A DNA stretch of 37,172 nucleotides. Origin: Nitrospinales bacterium. Lineage in GTDB: Bacteria > Nitrospinota_A > UBA7883 > JACRGQ01. Below the pieces are notes generated by a model that saw only the letters and a program-made list of their open reading frames with translations, was not told the DNA's origin and made no database searches. This document shows, piece after piece, positions 1-9,300 of the stretch (the stretch's first letter is position 1; every line of letters starts with the position of its first letter). Both the position numbers and the translations under genes were made by a program. The stretch spans positions 1-37,172 of the forward strand of contig JAHFEK010000024.1 in assembly GCA_023248495.1 (NCBI GenBank), read 5' to 3'.

Positions 1-479
1 GCGACAAAAGTATCCAGCCGTTCCACCACTTGTTCAGCGCTTGTTTTTTTTATTTTTTCAACGTCGTCCACCACATTGCCAATGCCGCTCAAAATAAATG
101 CATCGAGCCGGGCCACCACCTCGGTGATGTTGTGGCTGTTGCTGTTTTCAACGTCATCGATCATGCTGCGAATACTGTCGATGGCCGCCAAAAGCGCGTC
201 CACGAGGCCCGATTTGAGCGTCAGCTCGCCGGCACGGAGCATGGAAAGGAGCGTTTCCGCCGCATGGGCCACCCCCTGCAATTTCGTGAGACCCACAAAA
301 CCGGCGGTCCCTTTGATGGTGTGCACCACGCGGAATATCAGGTTGACCGCTTCGATGAAACCGGCGCTCCCGGCCTGTTTCTCCAAGCTTAGGACGGCCT
401 CTTCCACCGTCTCCAGATGCTCTTTCGCCTCGGTGACGAAATCATCCAGAATCGACTTATCTCCCAGTTGGTCTTCCAT
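1..479 (-). CDS. cheA: Chemotaxis histidine kinase CheA, N-terminal fragment (runs off the left edge)
   Basis: The frame is open from an ATG at 479 to the window edge, giving about 159 residues of an Hpt (P1) domain. The motif VVHTIKGTAGF puts the phospho-accepting histidine at residue 53, in the form typical of CheA. CheA phosphorylates itself here and passes the phosphate to CheY or CheB in response to chemoreceptor signals. The start is supported by a purine-rich ribosome site (GAGGAGGGAG) just upstream. The kinase, P2 and CheW-like domains lie outside the window, so another Hpt-containing protein is possible, but an N-terminal Hpt plus a chemoreceptor gene next to it on the same strand favours CheA. 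No stop or frameshift is seen in the visible part. Confidence 0.82.
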   Translation of the reverse strand, partial: MEDQLGDKSILDDFVTEAKEHLETVEEAVLSLEKQAGSAGFIEAVNLIFRVVHTIKGTAGFVGLTKLQGVAHAAETLLSMLRAGELTLKSGLVDALLAAIDSIRSMIDDVENSNSHNITEVVARLDAFILSGIGNVVDDVEKIKKTSAEQVVERLDTFV

Positions 480-753
480 CACCCCACTCCCTCCTCTTGG
501 CTCCTCAATAGAGAAGACTGAATCAGCGCCGTTTAATAAAACGATTTAAAAACATGGAAAACGCCAATAGCTTCCGATTCCTATTTTTCCCTATTTTGGG
601 AAATCCCCGGCCATTATTCTACTATAGATGCCGTCGAAATTCATCGGCCGCGTTGGTTGCGGGGATATTATCCAAATCGCCGGGTGTATAGTGAAGATTA
701 TTGCATCGGCACAATCCCCTTGCCGCCGCTTGGCCGGCGGTCAGCGGCCCCCG
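480..753. other. Intergenic region between mcp and cheA
   Basis: There is no credible gene here. It contains the upstream region of cheA and the downstream region of the chemoreceptor gene, both minus strand. A GC-rich imperfect hairpin follows the receptor stop codon, but it has no T-tract, so I do not call a terminator. Confidence 0.5.
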
Positions 754-2718
754 TTACCCCGCGTTTTCGCTTAGGATAATCTTCTTGTGGCCGCCGCCGT
801 TGCTTTCCACCTTAAAGCGCGAGATCATCGCTTGCATCGAACTCGCCATCTTCGCCAACTCGCCGGAAGAAGAATTGATCTGACTGATTCCGGCGTTGTT
901 ATCCAGCACCGACTTCGATATTCCTTGGATGTTTGTTAAGACATCATCAACGCCGCGCGCCGCTTCGCCGGAATTCCGGCTTACCTCCGTTGTCCCTTTT
1001 GCGACTTCAGATATCGAGATGGCGATGCTTCCCGCGCCTTTGCTTACTTCCGTCACGTTGCGGGATATCTCGTTCGCCGCGGTTGTCTGCTGGTTCATCG
1101 CGCCAGTGATGTTCTCAACCGACGTGTTTATCTTGCCTATGATGTCCGATACGTCGGAGATCACCTTTACCGCACTGACGGCGCTTCCCCGCACCCCCTC
1201 GATCTTCGCCGCGATTTCCTCGGCAGCCCGCGCACTCTGATTGGCAAGCTCTTTTATCTCGTTCGCGACGACCGCGAAGCCCTTGCCCGCCTCGCCCGCG
1301 CTGGCCGCTTCGATGGTCGCATTCAACGCCAGCAGGTTCGTCTGTTCGGCAATCCGCTTAATCATCGCCGTAACCTTGCCGATCTCGTTGGCCGCCGCAC
1401 CGAGCGTCTGCATGGTGTCGCTGGCGGTTTTCGACAGGCCCATGGCCTCACCGGCGACTTTGGACGTTTCGCCGGTATTCTGCGCCACTTCGCGGATGGA
1501 CTGTGACATCTCTTCCACCGATGTGGCGATGGAATGCATATTCGCAGACATCTGCTCCGCCGTGCTTGAGACGGAGTTGGCGTTCGAGCTTGCCTCTTCC
1601 ACCGCCGCGGCCATGGAATTAATGTTCGACGACATCTGTTCCGTGGCGCTGGCCACCCCGTCCGTCTGGTGTGACATTTGGCTGGAGCTGACGGCGAGCT
1701 GCGACGAGACAGCCGCAAGCTCGTCCGCCGAGGTCGCCAGCGTGCGGGAACTGCCGCCGATCTCCTTGAACATTTCCCGCAGTTCACCCACCATGCCGTT
1801 GAAGGTATCACCCATCACGCCGATCTCATCGCGGCTAAGAATGTGGGCTTCCCGCGTAAAGTCCCCTTTCGCCACGTCATCGATCGCCCGCAGCATGGCG
1901 GCAACCGCGCCGCTGATTTCGCGGGAAAGATAGTACCCCAGCATCACGGCAAGGATGAAGCCGACGATGGCGATGGCGAGAATGAGACGGTAATGGTGCT
2001 CCGCATCGACCGCCGCGAAGCTGGCCGTTTTGTGCGAGTCCTTTACATTTGTTTCCACTAACGCATAAGTATCCTTCATCAAATCACCGCGAATGCCGCG
2101 AATCTCCAGATAGGAAGCCCACAACTTCCCATCCAAAGCAGCCACCCGCGCGTCACCTGGCAGGGCATGAGCTTCTAACAACGCATCCCTCTGTTTCGAG
2201 ACTTCGACCAGCGCCAAGGCCTTGCTTTTATACTCGCCATACTTTGTCACGAACGATTTGGCGAGATCCCCCTCGGTATTTTGCGCCGTTTCCCCGGATG
2301 TGAGCACTTCGGCTTTCTTAATATCACCGTAGGTTTTCCAGTCCGCATCTATTTTGGTAAACGTTTCTTCTAGTTTTTTATACTGTTCTTTCCGCATATC
2401 CGAAGGGGCGAGCGGATTGGCCACCGTCAATTGCATTACCACGGTGTGCCAGATGCCGCCCCGTATCCCCGCCAAGAGGCTTATGCTGGGGACATGGGTT
2501 TCGCTGATATCTTCCGCCGCCTCCTTGCCGTCTTTGATGCCACCCATGCCGATGTATGCGGTGATTACGCCGATTAACGCCACCATAATAAAGCCGCCCA
2601 ACAGTTTTGTCCGAACGCTAAAGCTTAGGCTTCGCGATGTGCCAACAGGTTCCATGTTCAGCCCCTCCCCGGGCCGCGTGGCCCCGCTGTATTTGGTGAT
2701 TCCCTTCTTGTCAGCCAT
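754..2718 (-). CDS. Methyl-accepting chemotaxis protein
   Basis: A transmembrane chemoreceptor of 654 residues that controls CheA activity. A first membrane segment lies near residues 40-60 ([19 protein letters not shown]), then a helical periplasmic sensor of about 180 residues of the four-helix-bundle type. A second membrane segment sits near 244-268, followed by a HAMP linker and a long cytoplasmic coiled coil. The highly conserved hairpin tip ([19 protein letters not shown]) is near residues 456-475. The frame extends upstream to a TTG at 2754, but the ATG at 2718 is preceded by a strong ribosome site (AAGGGGGCGG) and starts MADKKG, so I chose it. The ligand cannot be told from sequence. 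The gene is on the same strand as cheA, 274 bases away. Confidence 0.93.
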   Translation of the reverse strand: MADKKGITKYSGATRPGEGLNMEPVGTSRSLSFSVRTKLLGGFIMVALIGVITAYIGMGGIKDGKEAAEDISETHVPSISLLAGIRGGIWHTVVMQLTVANPLAPSDMRKEQYKKLEETFTKIDADWKTYGDIKKAEVLTSGETAQNTEGDLAKSFVTKYGEYKSKALALVEVSKQRDALLEAHALPGDARVAALDGKLWASYLEIRGIRGDLMKDTYALVETNVKDSHKTASFAAVDAEHHYRLILAIAIVGFILAVMLGYYLSREISGAVAAMLRAIDDVAKGDFTREAHILSRDEIGVMGDTFNGMVGELREMFKEIGGSSRTLATSADELAAVSSQLAVSSSQMSHQTDGVASATEQMSSNINSMAAAVEEASSNANSVSSTAEQMSANMHSIATSVEEMSQSIREVAQNTGETSKVAGEAMGLSKTASDTMQTLGAAANEIGKVTAMIKRIAEQTNLLALNATIEAASAGEAGKGFAVVANEIKELANQSARAAEEIAAKIEGVRGSAVSAVKVISDVSDIIGKINTSVENITGAMNQQTTAANEISRNVTEVSKGAGSIAISISEVAKGTTEVSRNSGEAARGVDDVLTNIQGISKSVLDNNAGISQINSSSGELAKMASSMQAMISRFKVESNGGGHKKIILSENAG

Positions 2719-2786
2719 CGTTCCGCCCCCTTCATTCAATTGATAACCATACAAATTCCACCTATTTGGTTTCAGCCTCGAATAAT

Positions 2787-2815
2787 GTTTTACTTCGATA
2801 CATTTTAAATGTCAA
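2787..2815 (-). promoter_or_regulatory. Candidate sigma-70 promoter for the chemoreceptor gene
   Basis: On the minus strand, TTGACA (2815-2810), a 17-base spacer and TAAAAC (2792-2787) form a good promoter match. A 13-base palindrome, ACATTTTAAATGT (2800-2812), overlaps the -35 box and the spacer and could be an operator. I saw no sigma-28 (flagellar) type promoter in the same interval. Confidence 0.45.
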
Positions 2816-2913
2816 ATATTATTCCATTATTGCACAACTATCACTGAAGGCGCATTGGCATAATATTGATTTATTGGATAAATCCACCTATCGGACCGAG
2901 CAGGGTAATGAAT

Positions 2914-3852
2914 CTAGTTTACAAGGGAAATGACAATTGCCAATAGCACAGTTGCCAGCGCCGTCCAACGCAATAAGCGCCGCGCTTGGGCAATAACTGA
3001 AGTGTCCATCGGCTTGAGGTCATCCCCCAGCCACGGCTTTTGCTTTAAAACGCCGCCGTACAAACTCGGCCCCCCCAGCCGCACCCCCAGCGCTCCGGCA
3101 AAGGCCGCTTCACCGTGCGCGCTGTTAGGGCTGGGATGTTTTAGGCGATCGCGCAGCCCCACCGCCATCGCCATACGTCCGCTCAGGCCCGCCAACCATG
3201 CCGATGCGCTGATGATGACCAGCGCAAGACGAGCCGGGATGAAATTGGCGGCATCGTCAATGCGGGCCGGGATTTTTCCAAAACGCTCATACCGCTCGTT
3301 CCGGTAACCGACCATCGAATCGCAGGTATTCACCGCGCGGTATGCCATCGCCAGCGGGCCGCCCCCCAGCGCCGCGTAGAACAGCGGGCTTATAAGTCCG
3401 TCCACGCTGTTTTCCGCAACCGTTTCAACCGTGGCGCGCACTATGGCGGCGCGATCCATCGGCCCGGTATCGCGCCCAACGATCATCGAAAGCGCCTTTT
3501 TGGCCCCCGTGTCATCCCCCGCTTCCAGACGCTTTTCGATCACCCGCGCTTCGGCCGCCAACGCCGATGGCGACATAGCGCACCAGATCAGCAGCGCATC
3601 GCCGATGAGCGCGGCTGTCCAATGAATACGCCCCAGCGCCATGAGCATCGCCAGCGATACGATGAACACGGCGCCGGGAGTAATGACTGCCAGCAGCAAT
3701 CCGCCGACCAAGTCAAGTTTTAGGATGTCGCGGTAGAATCGCTCCTGAACGGCTATGAAACCGCCAATGAGACGCACCGGATGCCAAGCGGCTTGGGGGT
3801 CTTTAAGCAAAAGATCAAGAAGATACCCCAATCCTATTGCGAATGCAGGCAC
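2914..3852 (-). CDS. cbiB: Adenosylcobinamide-phosphate synthase CbiB
   Basis: An integral membrane enzyme of cobalamin biosynthesis. It attaches (R)-1-amino-2-propanol phosphate, made by CobD, to adenosylcobyric acid to give adenosylcobinamide phosphate. The 312-residue product has the family's usual length, several hydrophobic segments and conserved blocks: DLLLKDPQAAWHPVRLIG at the N-terminus, TVETVAENSVDGLISPLFYA in the middle, then NTCDSMVGYRNERYERFG and DDAANFIPARL. The start is a GTG at 3852 with a good ribosome site (AAGGG), lying inside the 3' end of cobD (19-base overlap), so the two are probably translationally coupled. Naming varies: this protein is called CobD in the Pseudomonas scheme. 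Confidence 0.92.
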   Translation of the reverse strand: MPAFAIGLGYLLDLLLKDPQAAWHPVRLIGGFIAVQERFYRDILKLDLVGGLLLAVITPGAVFIVSLAMLMALGRIHWTAALIGDALLIWCAMSPSALAAEARVIEKRLEAGDDTGAKKALSMIVGRDTGPMDRAAIVRATVETVAENSVDGLISPLFYAALGGGPLAMAYRAVNTCDSMVGYRNERYERFGKIPARIDDAANFIPARLALVIISASAWLAGLSGRMAMAVGLRDRLKHPSPNSAHGEAAFAGALGVRLGGPSLYGGVLKQKPWLGDDLKPMDTSVIAQARRLLRWTALATVLLAIVISLVN

Positions 3853-4910
3853 AAAATCCCTTTCAGAGCCGCCACCAAACGGGCGTTATCGGCTTCACCG
3901 CGCACCGCGACGCGAAACCAGCAGGAATCAAGCCCATCGAAATTCGCGCAGTCGCGGATCAGGATCTTTTCCTTCGACAATAGCCGGTCCTTCAGTTCCC
4001 CCGCGGCAAGCGACCTTGATTCGATCTCGATGAGGAGATAATTTGCCGGAGTGGAAATAATCCGAAGACCGGAAATCTCCCCCAACGCCGCCGCCAGCCG
4101 GCCCCGTTGCACATTGATTTCCGAACGCATTTTTTCGTCGTCCATCCCCCCCTGCAGCAGCCTGCGGCAGATATGCTCCGCCGCGCTGTTGAGGGTCCAA
4201 GGCTCTTTGGCCGCTTTCAGTTTTTCTATCACCGCCACCGATGCGGCCGCAAAACCGGCCCGCAGGCCCGGAATACCGTAAAACTTGGTGAACGAACGGA
4301 GAACCACCGCATTGGATGGAATGAAGGGTAACAGCGATAGCGCCGGAGCAAAGTCGGCAAATGATTCGTCTATCAAGAACAGCGTTTCCGGATGAGAAGT
4401 GATGAATTTGCGCAACGCCACGGGTTCCGCAACGGTGCCGGTCGGGTTGTTCGGCGTGCCAATGACAACGATGTCGAACCCCCCTTGCAGATGATCATTC
4501 AATTTCGCATAATCCAGCGCAAAGTTATTATTTTTATTGAGGTACAGCCGCTCTACCGAGGCTCCCGCCAAGCGAACCGCATCGGCATAATCAGCATACG
4601 AGGGGGAGATTATAAGCCCCCTTTTTACCCCAAAGACACGCGGCACCAGATACATAAGTTCGGTTGACCCATTGCCGGGGAGAAGCATGTCGGGAGAAAT
4701 GGCGTAGTGCTCCCCTATCAGTTTCCGCAAACGGTGATATTCGGGATCGGGGTAGTCGCCTATGCCATCGGCGGCTTCGGCAAGCCATTCTTTCAGTTTA
4801 TTTCTGTCGGCCATCCTGTTGACGCTGGCGCTAAAATCGAGCACCGACGAGGGATCCACCCCCGCAGCGATAGCCGCTTCATATAGATTGCCGCCGTGTC
4901 CTTTTAACAT
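3834..4910 (-). CDS. cobD: Threonine-phosphate decarboxylase CobD (PLP-dependent)
   Basis: A fold-type I PLP enzyme that decarboxylates L-threonine O-3-phosphate to aminopropanol phosphate, the side-chain precursor used by CbiB. The 358-residue protein starts MLKGHGGNLYEAA, the HGGN opening typical of this branch. It carries the cofactor blocks GNGSTELMY, GTPNNPTG and the Schiff-base lysine motif SFTKFYGIPGLRAG. It overlaps cbiB directly downstream, which separates it from the closely related histidinol-phosphate aminotransferase HisC. No strong Shine-Dalgarno site precedes the ATG at 4910, and a long inverted repeat lies 14-62 bases upstream, so expression may be controlled at the leader. 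I looked for a cobalamin riboswitch upstream and did not find its core. Confidence 0.9.
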   Translation of the reverse strand: MLKGHGGNLYEAAIAAGVDPSSVLDFSASVNRMADRNKLKEWLAEAADGIGDYPDPEYHRLRKLIGEHYAISPDMLLPGNGSTELMYLVPRVFGVKRGLIISPSYADYADAVRLAGASVERLYLNKNNNFALDYAKLNDHLQGGFDIVVIGTPNNPTGTVAEPVALRKFITSHPETLFLIDESFADFAPALSLLPFIPSNAVVLRSFTKFYGIPGLRAGFAAASVAVIEKLKAAKEPWTLNSAAEHICRRLLQGGMDDEKMRSEINVQRGRLAAALGEISGLRIISTPANYLLIEIESRSLAAGELKDRLLSKEKILIRDCANFDGLDSCWFRVAVRGEADNARLVAALKGILCLHSQ

Positions 4911-4924
4911 AAAACAGGACTATG

Positions 4925-4972
4925 CTAACGCATTAGGGGGCGGTTTTATCAAAAAAACACCCTAATGGTTAG
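4925..4972. repeat. Inverted repeat in the cobD leader
   Basis: CTAAC-G-CATTAGGG (4925-4938) pairs with CCCTAATGGTTAG (4960-4972): 13 base pairs with one bulged base and a 21-base loop rich in A on the plus strand (U in the cobD transcript). It lies between the small RNA gene and the cobD start. It could be a leader hairpin, an operator or a weak terminator; the sequence does not decide. Confidence 0.6.
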
Positions 4973-5007
4973 TTATTTTTGGGGTTGCCGCAGATTCGGC
5001 AGAGAAT

Positions 5008-5142
5008 AAAAAAAAGAAGGCGGCTCCGGTGGGGCGGTTAAACCGCTCACTGTTTGGATCGGGCCCGGTGTTCCGCACGCCCCTAAGGGCTTTTGTAGCG
5101 GCCAGCGCCTCGGTTCCTTTGTATCACCTGAAGTCGTCTTCC
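5008..5142 (-). ncRNA. Structured small RNA, 6S RNA (ssrS)-like
   Basis: The minus strand encodes a transcript of about 135 bases with its own promoter and a run of eight U residues at the end. Its ends pair in a long closing stem: positions 1-18 (GGAAGACGACUUCAGGUG) with the segment ending CACCGGAGCCGCCUUCU, 15 pairs interrupted only by two A.C mismatches and one bulged A. Inside is an asymmetric bubble, 7 unpaired bases on the 5' side. The 3' side carries a small hairpin (GCGGU-UUA-ACCGC). A long interrupted apical stem follows, capped by GCCC-UUAG-GGGC. Closing stem, central bubble with a 3'-side hairpin and apical stem is the layout of 6S RNA, the RNA polymerase-binding regulator. It is shorter than most 6S RNAs, so an unrelated small RNA remains possible. 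I saw no SRP RNA, tmRNA or cobalamin riboswitch core. Confidence 0.58.
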
Positions 5143-5148
5143 ATAGTC

Positions 5149-5177
5149 AATATCGCATATCTGCGGGGAAAAATCAA
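5149..5177 (-). promoter_or_regulatory. Promoter of the 6S-like RNA
   Basis: On the minus strand, TTGATT (5177-5172), exactly 17 bases, then GATATT (5154-5149). Counting six bases on from the -10 box puts the start at 5142, the first G of the closing stem found independently by base pairing. Confidence 0.6.
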
Positions 5178-5231
5178 TCTCTTATTGTGATCATTTTTCG
5201 AGCGGCAGCTCTTGCCATATGCGAGAAAATA

Positions 5232-5963
5232 CTATTTCTTTTTCCTGGCCTTCAACGCCTTGCCGGTGAGATGAACCTTCAACTCAGGATTTTTGGGATC
5301 GTTCGAGCGGATCACCACAACGTCGTTAATTTTTCCGGCTTTCTCCGGCGTGTAATAAAGGGTCAGTTCTATCCTCTTCCCTTTCTTGATGGCTTTTTCG
5401 CTCAACCTCACCCCCGCCTCGTTCGGCGAATCATCGCCCGTTAGATACAGATCGCCGTCCCCCAAGTTCTCGACAATAACTTTGAAAAGCGCGGCCTCCC
5501 CGGCTTTGAATGTGCCGAGGTTTATCTTGCGCGGCGCCACGCGGATAACCGGATCGGGAAGATTAATTTTCAGCGTTGCGGGATCGAGCGTTTCAATATT
5601 CGCCGCGAGTGTAAGAACATATTTTCCGCCGGAATCGTCTTCCACTATAACGGTGGATTCATGATGTTCCTTTTGTCCCGCCGGGTTGAATTCCGCATGG
5701 ATGTGCCCCGTTTCGCCAGGTTGATATTCGGTTTTCTCCGGTTTCGCGGCGGTGCAGCCACACGATGGGGTGACCGAAAGTATCCGTATAACCGAGTTCG
5801 CCGCGTTGCGGAAAGAAAATTCGTGCGTCCGCTTCTCAACACCCTTAACCGGGCCGAAATCGTGCGTGGTTTCAAAAAATTGCAGAGCGCCATCAGCCAC
5901 CGCGATTGCCGGCGCCGTCCCGCCAATCGCCAGAGTGAAAAGAACCGCGAAGCAATGCCGCAT
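5232..5963 (-). CDS. Exported DUF1573 / Hydin-like domain protein
   Basis: A 243-residue protein with an N-terminal signal peptide (MRHCFAVLFTLAIGGTAPAIAVADG). It has a DUF1573 domain (FETTHDFGPVKG, then VTPSCGCTAAKP) and a second immunoglobulin-like domain of the ASPM/SPD-2/Hydin type (GEAALFKVIVENLGDGDLYL to the end). Such domains are beta-sandwiches in periplasmic or surface proteins; the exact role is unknown. The frame continues upstream to 6041, but that extension overlaps the preceding gene, and the signal peptide starting at the ATG at 5963 decides the start. It is the last gene of the pilus operon, 17 bases after the preceding stop, so a surface or pilus-related job is plausible by context only. 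The C-terminus is very basic (KARKKK). Confidence 0.75.
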   Translation of the reverse strand: MRHCFAVLFTLAIGGTAPAIAVADGALQFFETTHDFGPVKGVEKRTHEFSFRNAANSVIRILSVTPSCGCTAAKPEKTEYQPGETGHIHAEFNPAGQKEHHESTVIVEDDSGGKYVLTLAANIETLDPATLKINLPDPVIRVAPRKINLGTFKAGEAALFKVIVENLGDGDLYLTGDDSPNEAGVRLSEKAIKKGKRIELTLYYTPEKAGKINDVVVIRSNDPKNPELKVHLTGKALKARKKK

Positions 5964-5980
5964 CACAACAATACGCCCGC

Positions 5981-6325
5981 TCACTCGGGAGGCGTAACAA
6001 CGGTAATGCGATCGACAAGCAGCTTGCGTTTTTCGCCCCAATAATAATCAATCCGCACCAAGGACCTTTCTTTAAGGGATGAGATCGGCATTTTCCGGCC
6101 GTTTTGGTCGTACACTTGCGTTTTTGGAGCGAGCCAAAACGTCCGCTCTTGGGCGATGATGTGATCCTCCGCCACCGTTCCCAGCTTCATCACCGCGGAC
6201 TCGCCCGCCAGCCTGCTGCCGGCGCCGGGTAAATGTTCATCCCCTTCTTTCGCGGCAAAAACCGCACCGCCAAAAGTCAACAGCGCGCCCGTGACGATAA
6301 TGGCGGTTAACTTTCCAATATTCAT
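5981..6325 (-). CDS. Small exported protein of unknown function in the pilus operon
   Basis: A 114-residue product starting MNIGKLTAIIVTGALLTFGG, a signal peptide ending near AVFAA. The mature part of about 85 residues contains a beta-rich stretch (TFWLAPKTQVYDQNGRK, then VRIDYYWGEKRKLLVDRITV) recalling small OB-like periplasmic modules, but I do not recognise the family. The start at 6325 is chosen over an ATG at 6337 because GGAGGG lies just before it. It overlaps the end of pilY1 by four bases (ATGA type) and is followed closely by the DUF1573 gene, so it is co-transcribed with the pilus genes. Confidence 0.72.
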   Translation of the reverse strand: MNIGKLTAIIVTGALLTFGGAVFAAKEGDEHLPGAGSRLAGESAVMKLGTVAEDHIIAQERTFWLAPKTQVYDQNGRKMPISSLKERSLVRIDYYWGEKRKLLVDRITVVTPPE

Positions 6326-9300
6326 AATTCCCTCCATGCGAAAATTCCGCTTTGGTTCTTGGTGGCCGCCGTGAAGTTGACTGCCGTTGCTTCCCCGGTG
6401 CTTAGCTGGATGTATGCTTTCATGCCGGATTCGCGCCCCGAGTGTACGGCGATGCTGGAGGCCATGCCGATGGAGGCCGTGGTGCTCTTCTTCATCACCG
6501 TTGTGCCGCTGGTGCCGATAATCGACTTGTAATAGGCGGTGCCGGTTTCATAATAGAGGGCGTAAAAGTAGCTGTTACCGCCCAAGCCGCAGACGCTGGA
6601 ATCCGGGACAAAGCTGGTGAACAAAACCAGGCCGCCGATGACCGTAGGTTTGTTCAGCGAGCGTTCGCCGGAGACGGAGAGATTCATGTACCAGCCCTGC
6701 TTGGATTTTATCAAATCAATCAATCCGGCCCATGTGGATGTGGCAAGCCCCGTCATGGTCACCACCTGATTCGTTTGAACCACCGCGGAAGAAACATCGA
6801 CAAGGTTGGCGGTAGCGACCGACGGGGTATAGGTACCGGCGGTGTTCAGCGAGCCGTAGGAGCAGGTAAGGCTCCAGGCATGTGTGGTGGCATCCCAGCA
6901 GGGGTCCTTGATGCCATAAAAATTCTGAGCTTTTGTATCCGTCTTATCCGTTTGGCTATAGTATTTGCCGGTACCGAAAAAAAGCCATGCGTTGCCGCTG
7001 CTATCCATGGAAGGTGCGGGCGCCGAGGTGATTGGCTGATCCACGTTGGTGTTGTACAGGTTGTACATTTTCCAGTTGGCGGGGTTGACATCGTTATTGG
7101 TGACGATGCGCCACATGCGGCTGTTCCACGAGCCGCCTCCTGTGCTCTTCCAATACGTTTCCCCGATATAGACGACCTCGGTGTTGTATGTGAAGCCGCT
7201 GCTCCCCCCCGGATCGGAGGTGCTGAAATTGAGATCCACGGAAATCGGGTCGGAGAACCACGAAAGCGCATCGGTCACCGGGAAGTTGGCCGCTATGACG
7301 CCGGTTTTAATGTTAATGGCGAATACGCTCCCCGCCTGCGTCGCTTCACCCTGATAGCCGGGGACATAGGACGATTTGGCGCCGGAGCCGACGATGGCGA
7401 AGAAGGAATCCCCCACTTTCGCCACGGCGGGATACGTCATGGAAAATCCCAGCGCGTTGACCGGCGTGATGTTGTGTCCGAGCTCCCACAACACCACGGG
7501 AGCATTGGGATTGGTGACATCGATGGCAAAAAAGGCGCTGCGCCATTTGCGGCCGTCGATGGGGTAGCTGGCGTCGGATATCTCGCCACCGCCAAACCGC
7601 ATACCGCCGATAAGGATGGTTCTCCAGTCCGGCGCGCCGGTGGTTCCCCAATTGATGTCGGATATTTTCATTTTAATATCCACATAGTCCACATGGGTGT
7701 AGGCGGTGTCGGTCAACCACTTGAGGTGCGGCAGCAGGTTGTAGGGAATATACGCCCAAACCTCGGCACCCGTTGCCGCGTTGACCGCGTGCAACATGCC
7801 GTCGTTGCCGCCGACGTAAACGGTGGTCGACCGTGCCGATTGAGACTTGCTCCAGGCCGTATAGCCCGCATCGTTATACAACAGCCCATAACTTTCGGTC
7901 GGCCCCGCCACAACAGTGGGGGTGGAATGGATGATGTCGCCCAATTTCCACTGATTGGCGCCAATTGTACGATCGCGATAGCCGGTTACGCTTTCGCCGC
8001 GAATCCAGCTAATGACATTCTGCGCTTCGGCCAGCGACGCGGTACGCAGATATTTCTGCAAAGTCGCCGCGTTGGCGGTGGTAAAGTCTATTTTTTCGCC
8101 ACCGCTCATTATGCCGTCCTGGTTGGCATCCAAAAAAGTGAAGATCGTGCGGCTGGAGGCGGTCGCGGTGGCCAGTTTCTCCCCGGCATCCCATACGTAG
8201 TTTACAAAGCTGGTCAAGGTGCTGGTGCCGGTGACGGTGGTGCCGCAGGTATCGGTGCCGGAAAGCGTATTCACCATCGTTTGATTCAATGTGGAGTCAA
8301 AGGCAAATGCAATGCAATTACCGCTGCCGCCATTTGCGGCAGTACCATCCCGCAATGAGCCGTTTGCATCGATCTTTAAGGAAATGAGGTGACCGATCCA
8401 CTTCACATCGCGGCTGCCGGTGCCCTCCACAATGGTTTTGGATGGAAGAAAGTATGCCTGAAATACGTTGCCCGCGCCGGTGGCGGAAGTGGCGAGCACC
8501 GACACCGCGGTGCCGGAAGTGGCCCGCTTGAGGATGTCGGTGATGGCCGCCATTAGCTGGGCTTCCAGCGCGGCGCCATCCGACGCCTCATAGTAAGTGT
8601 CCGCCTTGGGGGTTACGCCATCTGTTAAAAACGTGCCGCTGGTGCTCCATTCGCTCTGGACATCCGGCAAATTATTTGCGTTAGAGTCGGTAAAAGCGCC
8701 GTTTTTGGCTGTTTGGTTGAGCAGTTTCTGGGCGCTGAGGGAAGAGCCGAACGCATACACGGTATAAATAGTCAAAGTTTGGCTGCCCGCTATATCGGAG
8801 CGGAGATCGGTAGTGTGCGCCCACAAGGCCACGTCGTCAAGATAGTCGGTGGCAAAGCTGCTGGCCGCGGTACCCGCGGCATCCTGCCCGTCGTCGGTTA
8901 CAAGCCAATTAACCGGTGCAAACGGCGCCGGGGGCGTCGCCGGGATATTATTATCCATGGTGGGATCGCCATCCGTTATGAGAATAACGAAGTTTTTTCC
9001 GCAGGGTACGTACTGAGCGAGATCGCCATAATAAAATGGGTCTTTCCCCTGAACGCCGGTCGAAAAGTCGCCATTGGAGTACTTGAAGGAGGAGTTCTGG
9101 GCGAAATAACCAATCGCCGTATACAGCGATTCAGCCAGCGGCGTCCAGGTTGTGGCCGACTTATTTTCAATCGTGGTGATCATATTGACGCCGTAACCGG
9201 TGCCGACGATTGGCTCCGTCACGTTGCCGCCATCATGCGCCGGATTGCACCCTTCCCCGGCGCCGCCGCAGCCCGTATTGAAGAATTCGAGACCCCAGCG

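Noticed and set aside
2821-2880. Sigma-54-like TTGGCATAATATTGATT near the chemoreceptor gene
   Set aside because: The -12 element has GA instead of GC and it points away from the gene it would serve.
4980-5180. Possible cobalamin riboswitch upstream of cobD
   Set aside because: The conserved B12-box and the GCTGCCCCCGCAACTG-like core are missing; the region instead folds as a free-standing small RNA with its own promoter and end.
6442-8358. 638-codon plus-strand frame opposite pilY1
   Set aside because: Shadow of the high-GC pilY1 gene; Gly/Ala/Arg-rich with no start signal or domain.
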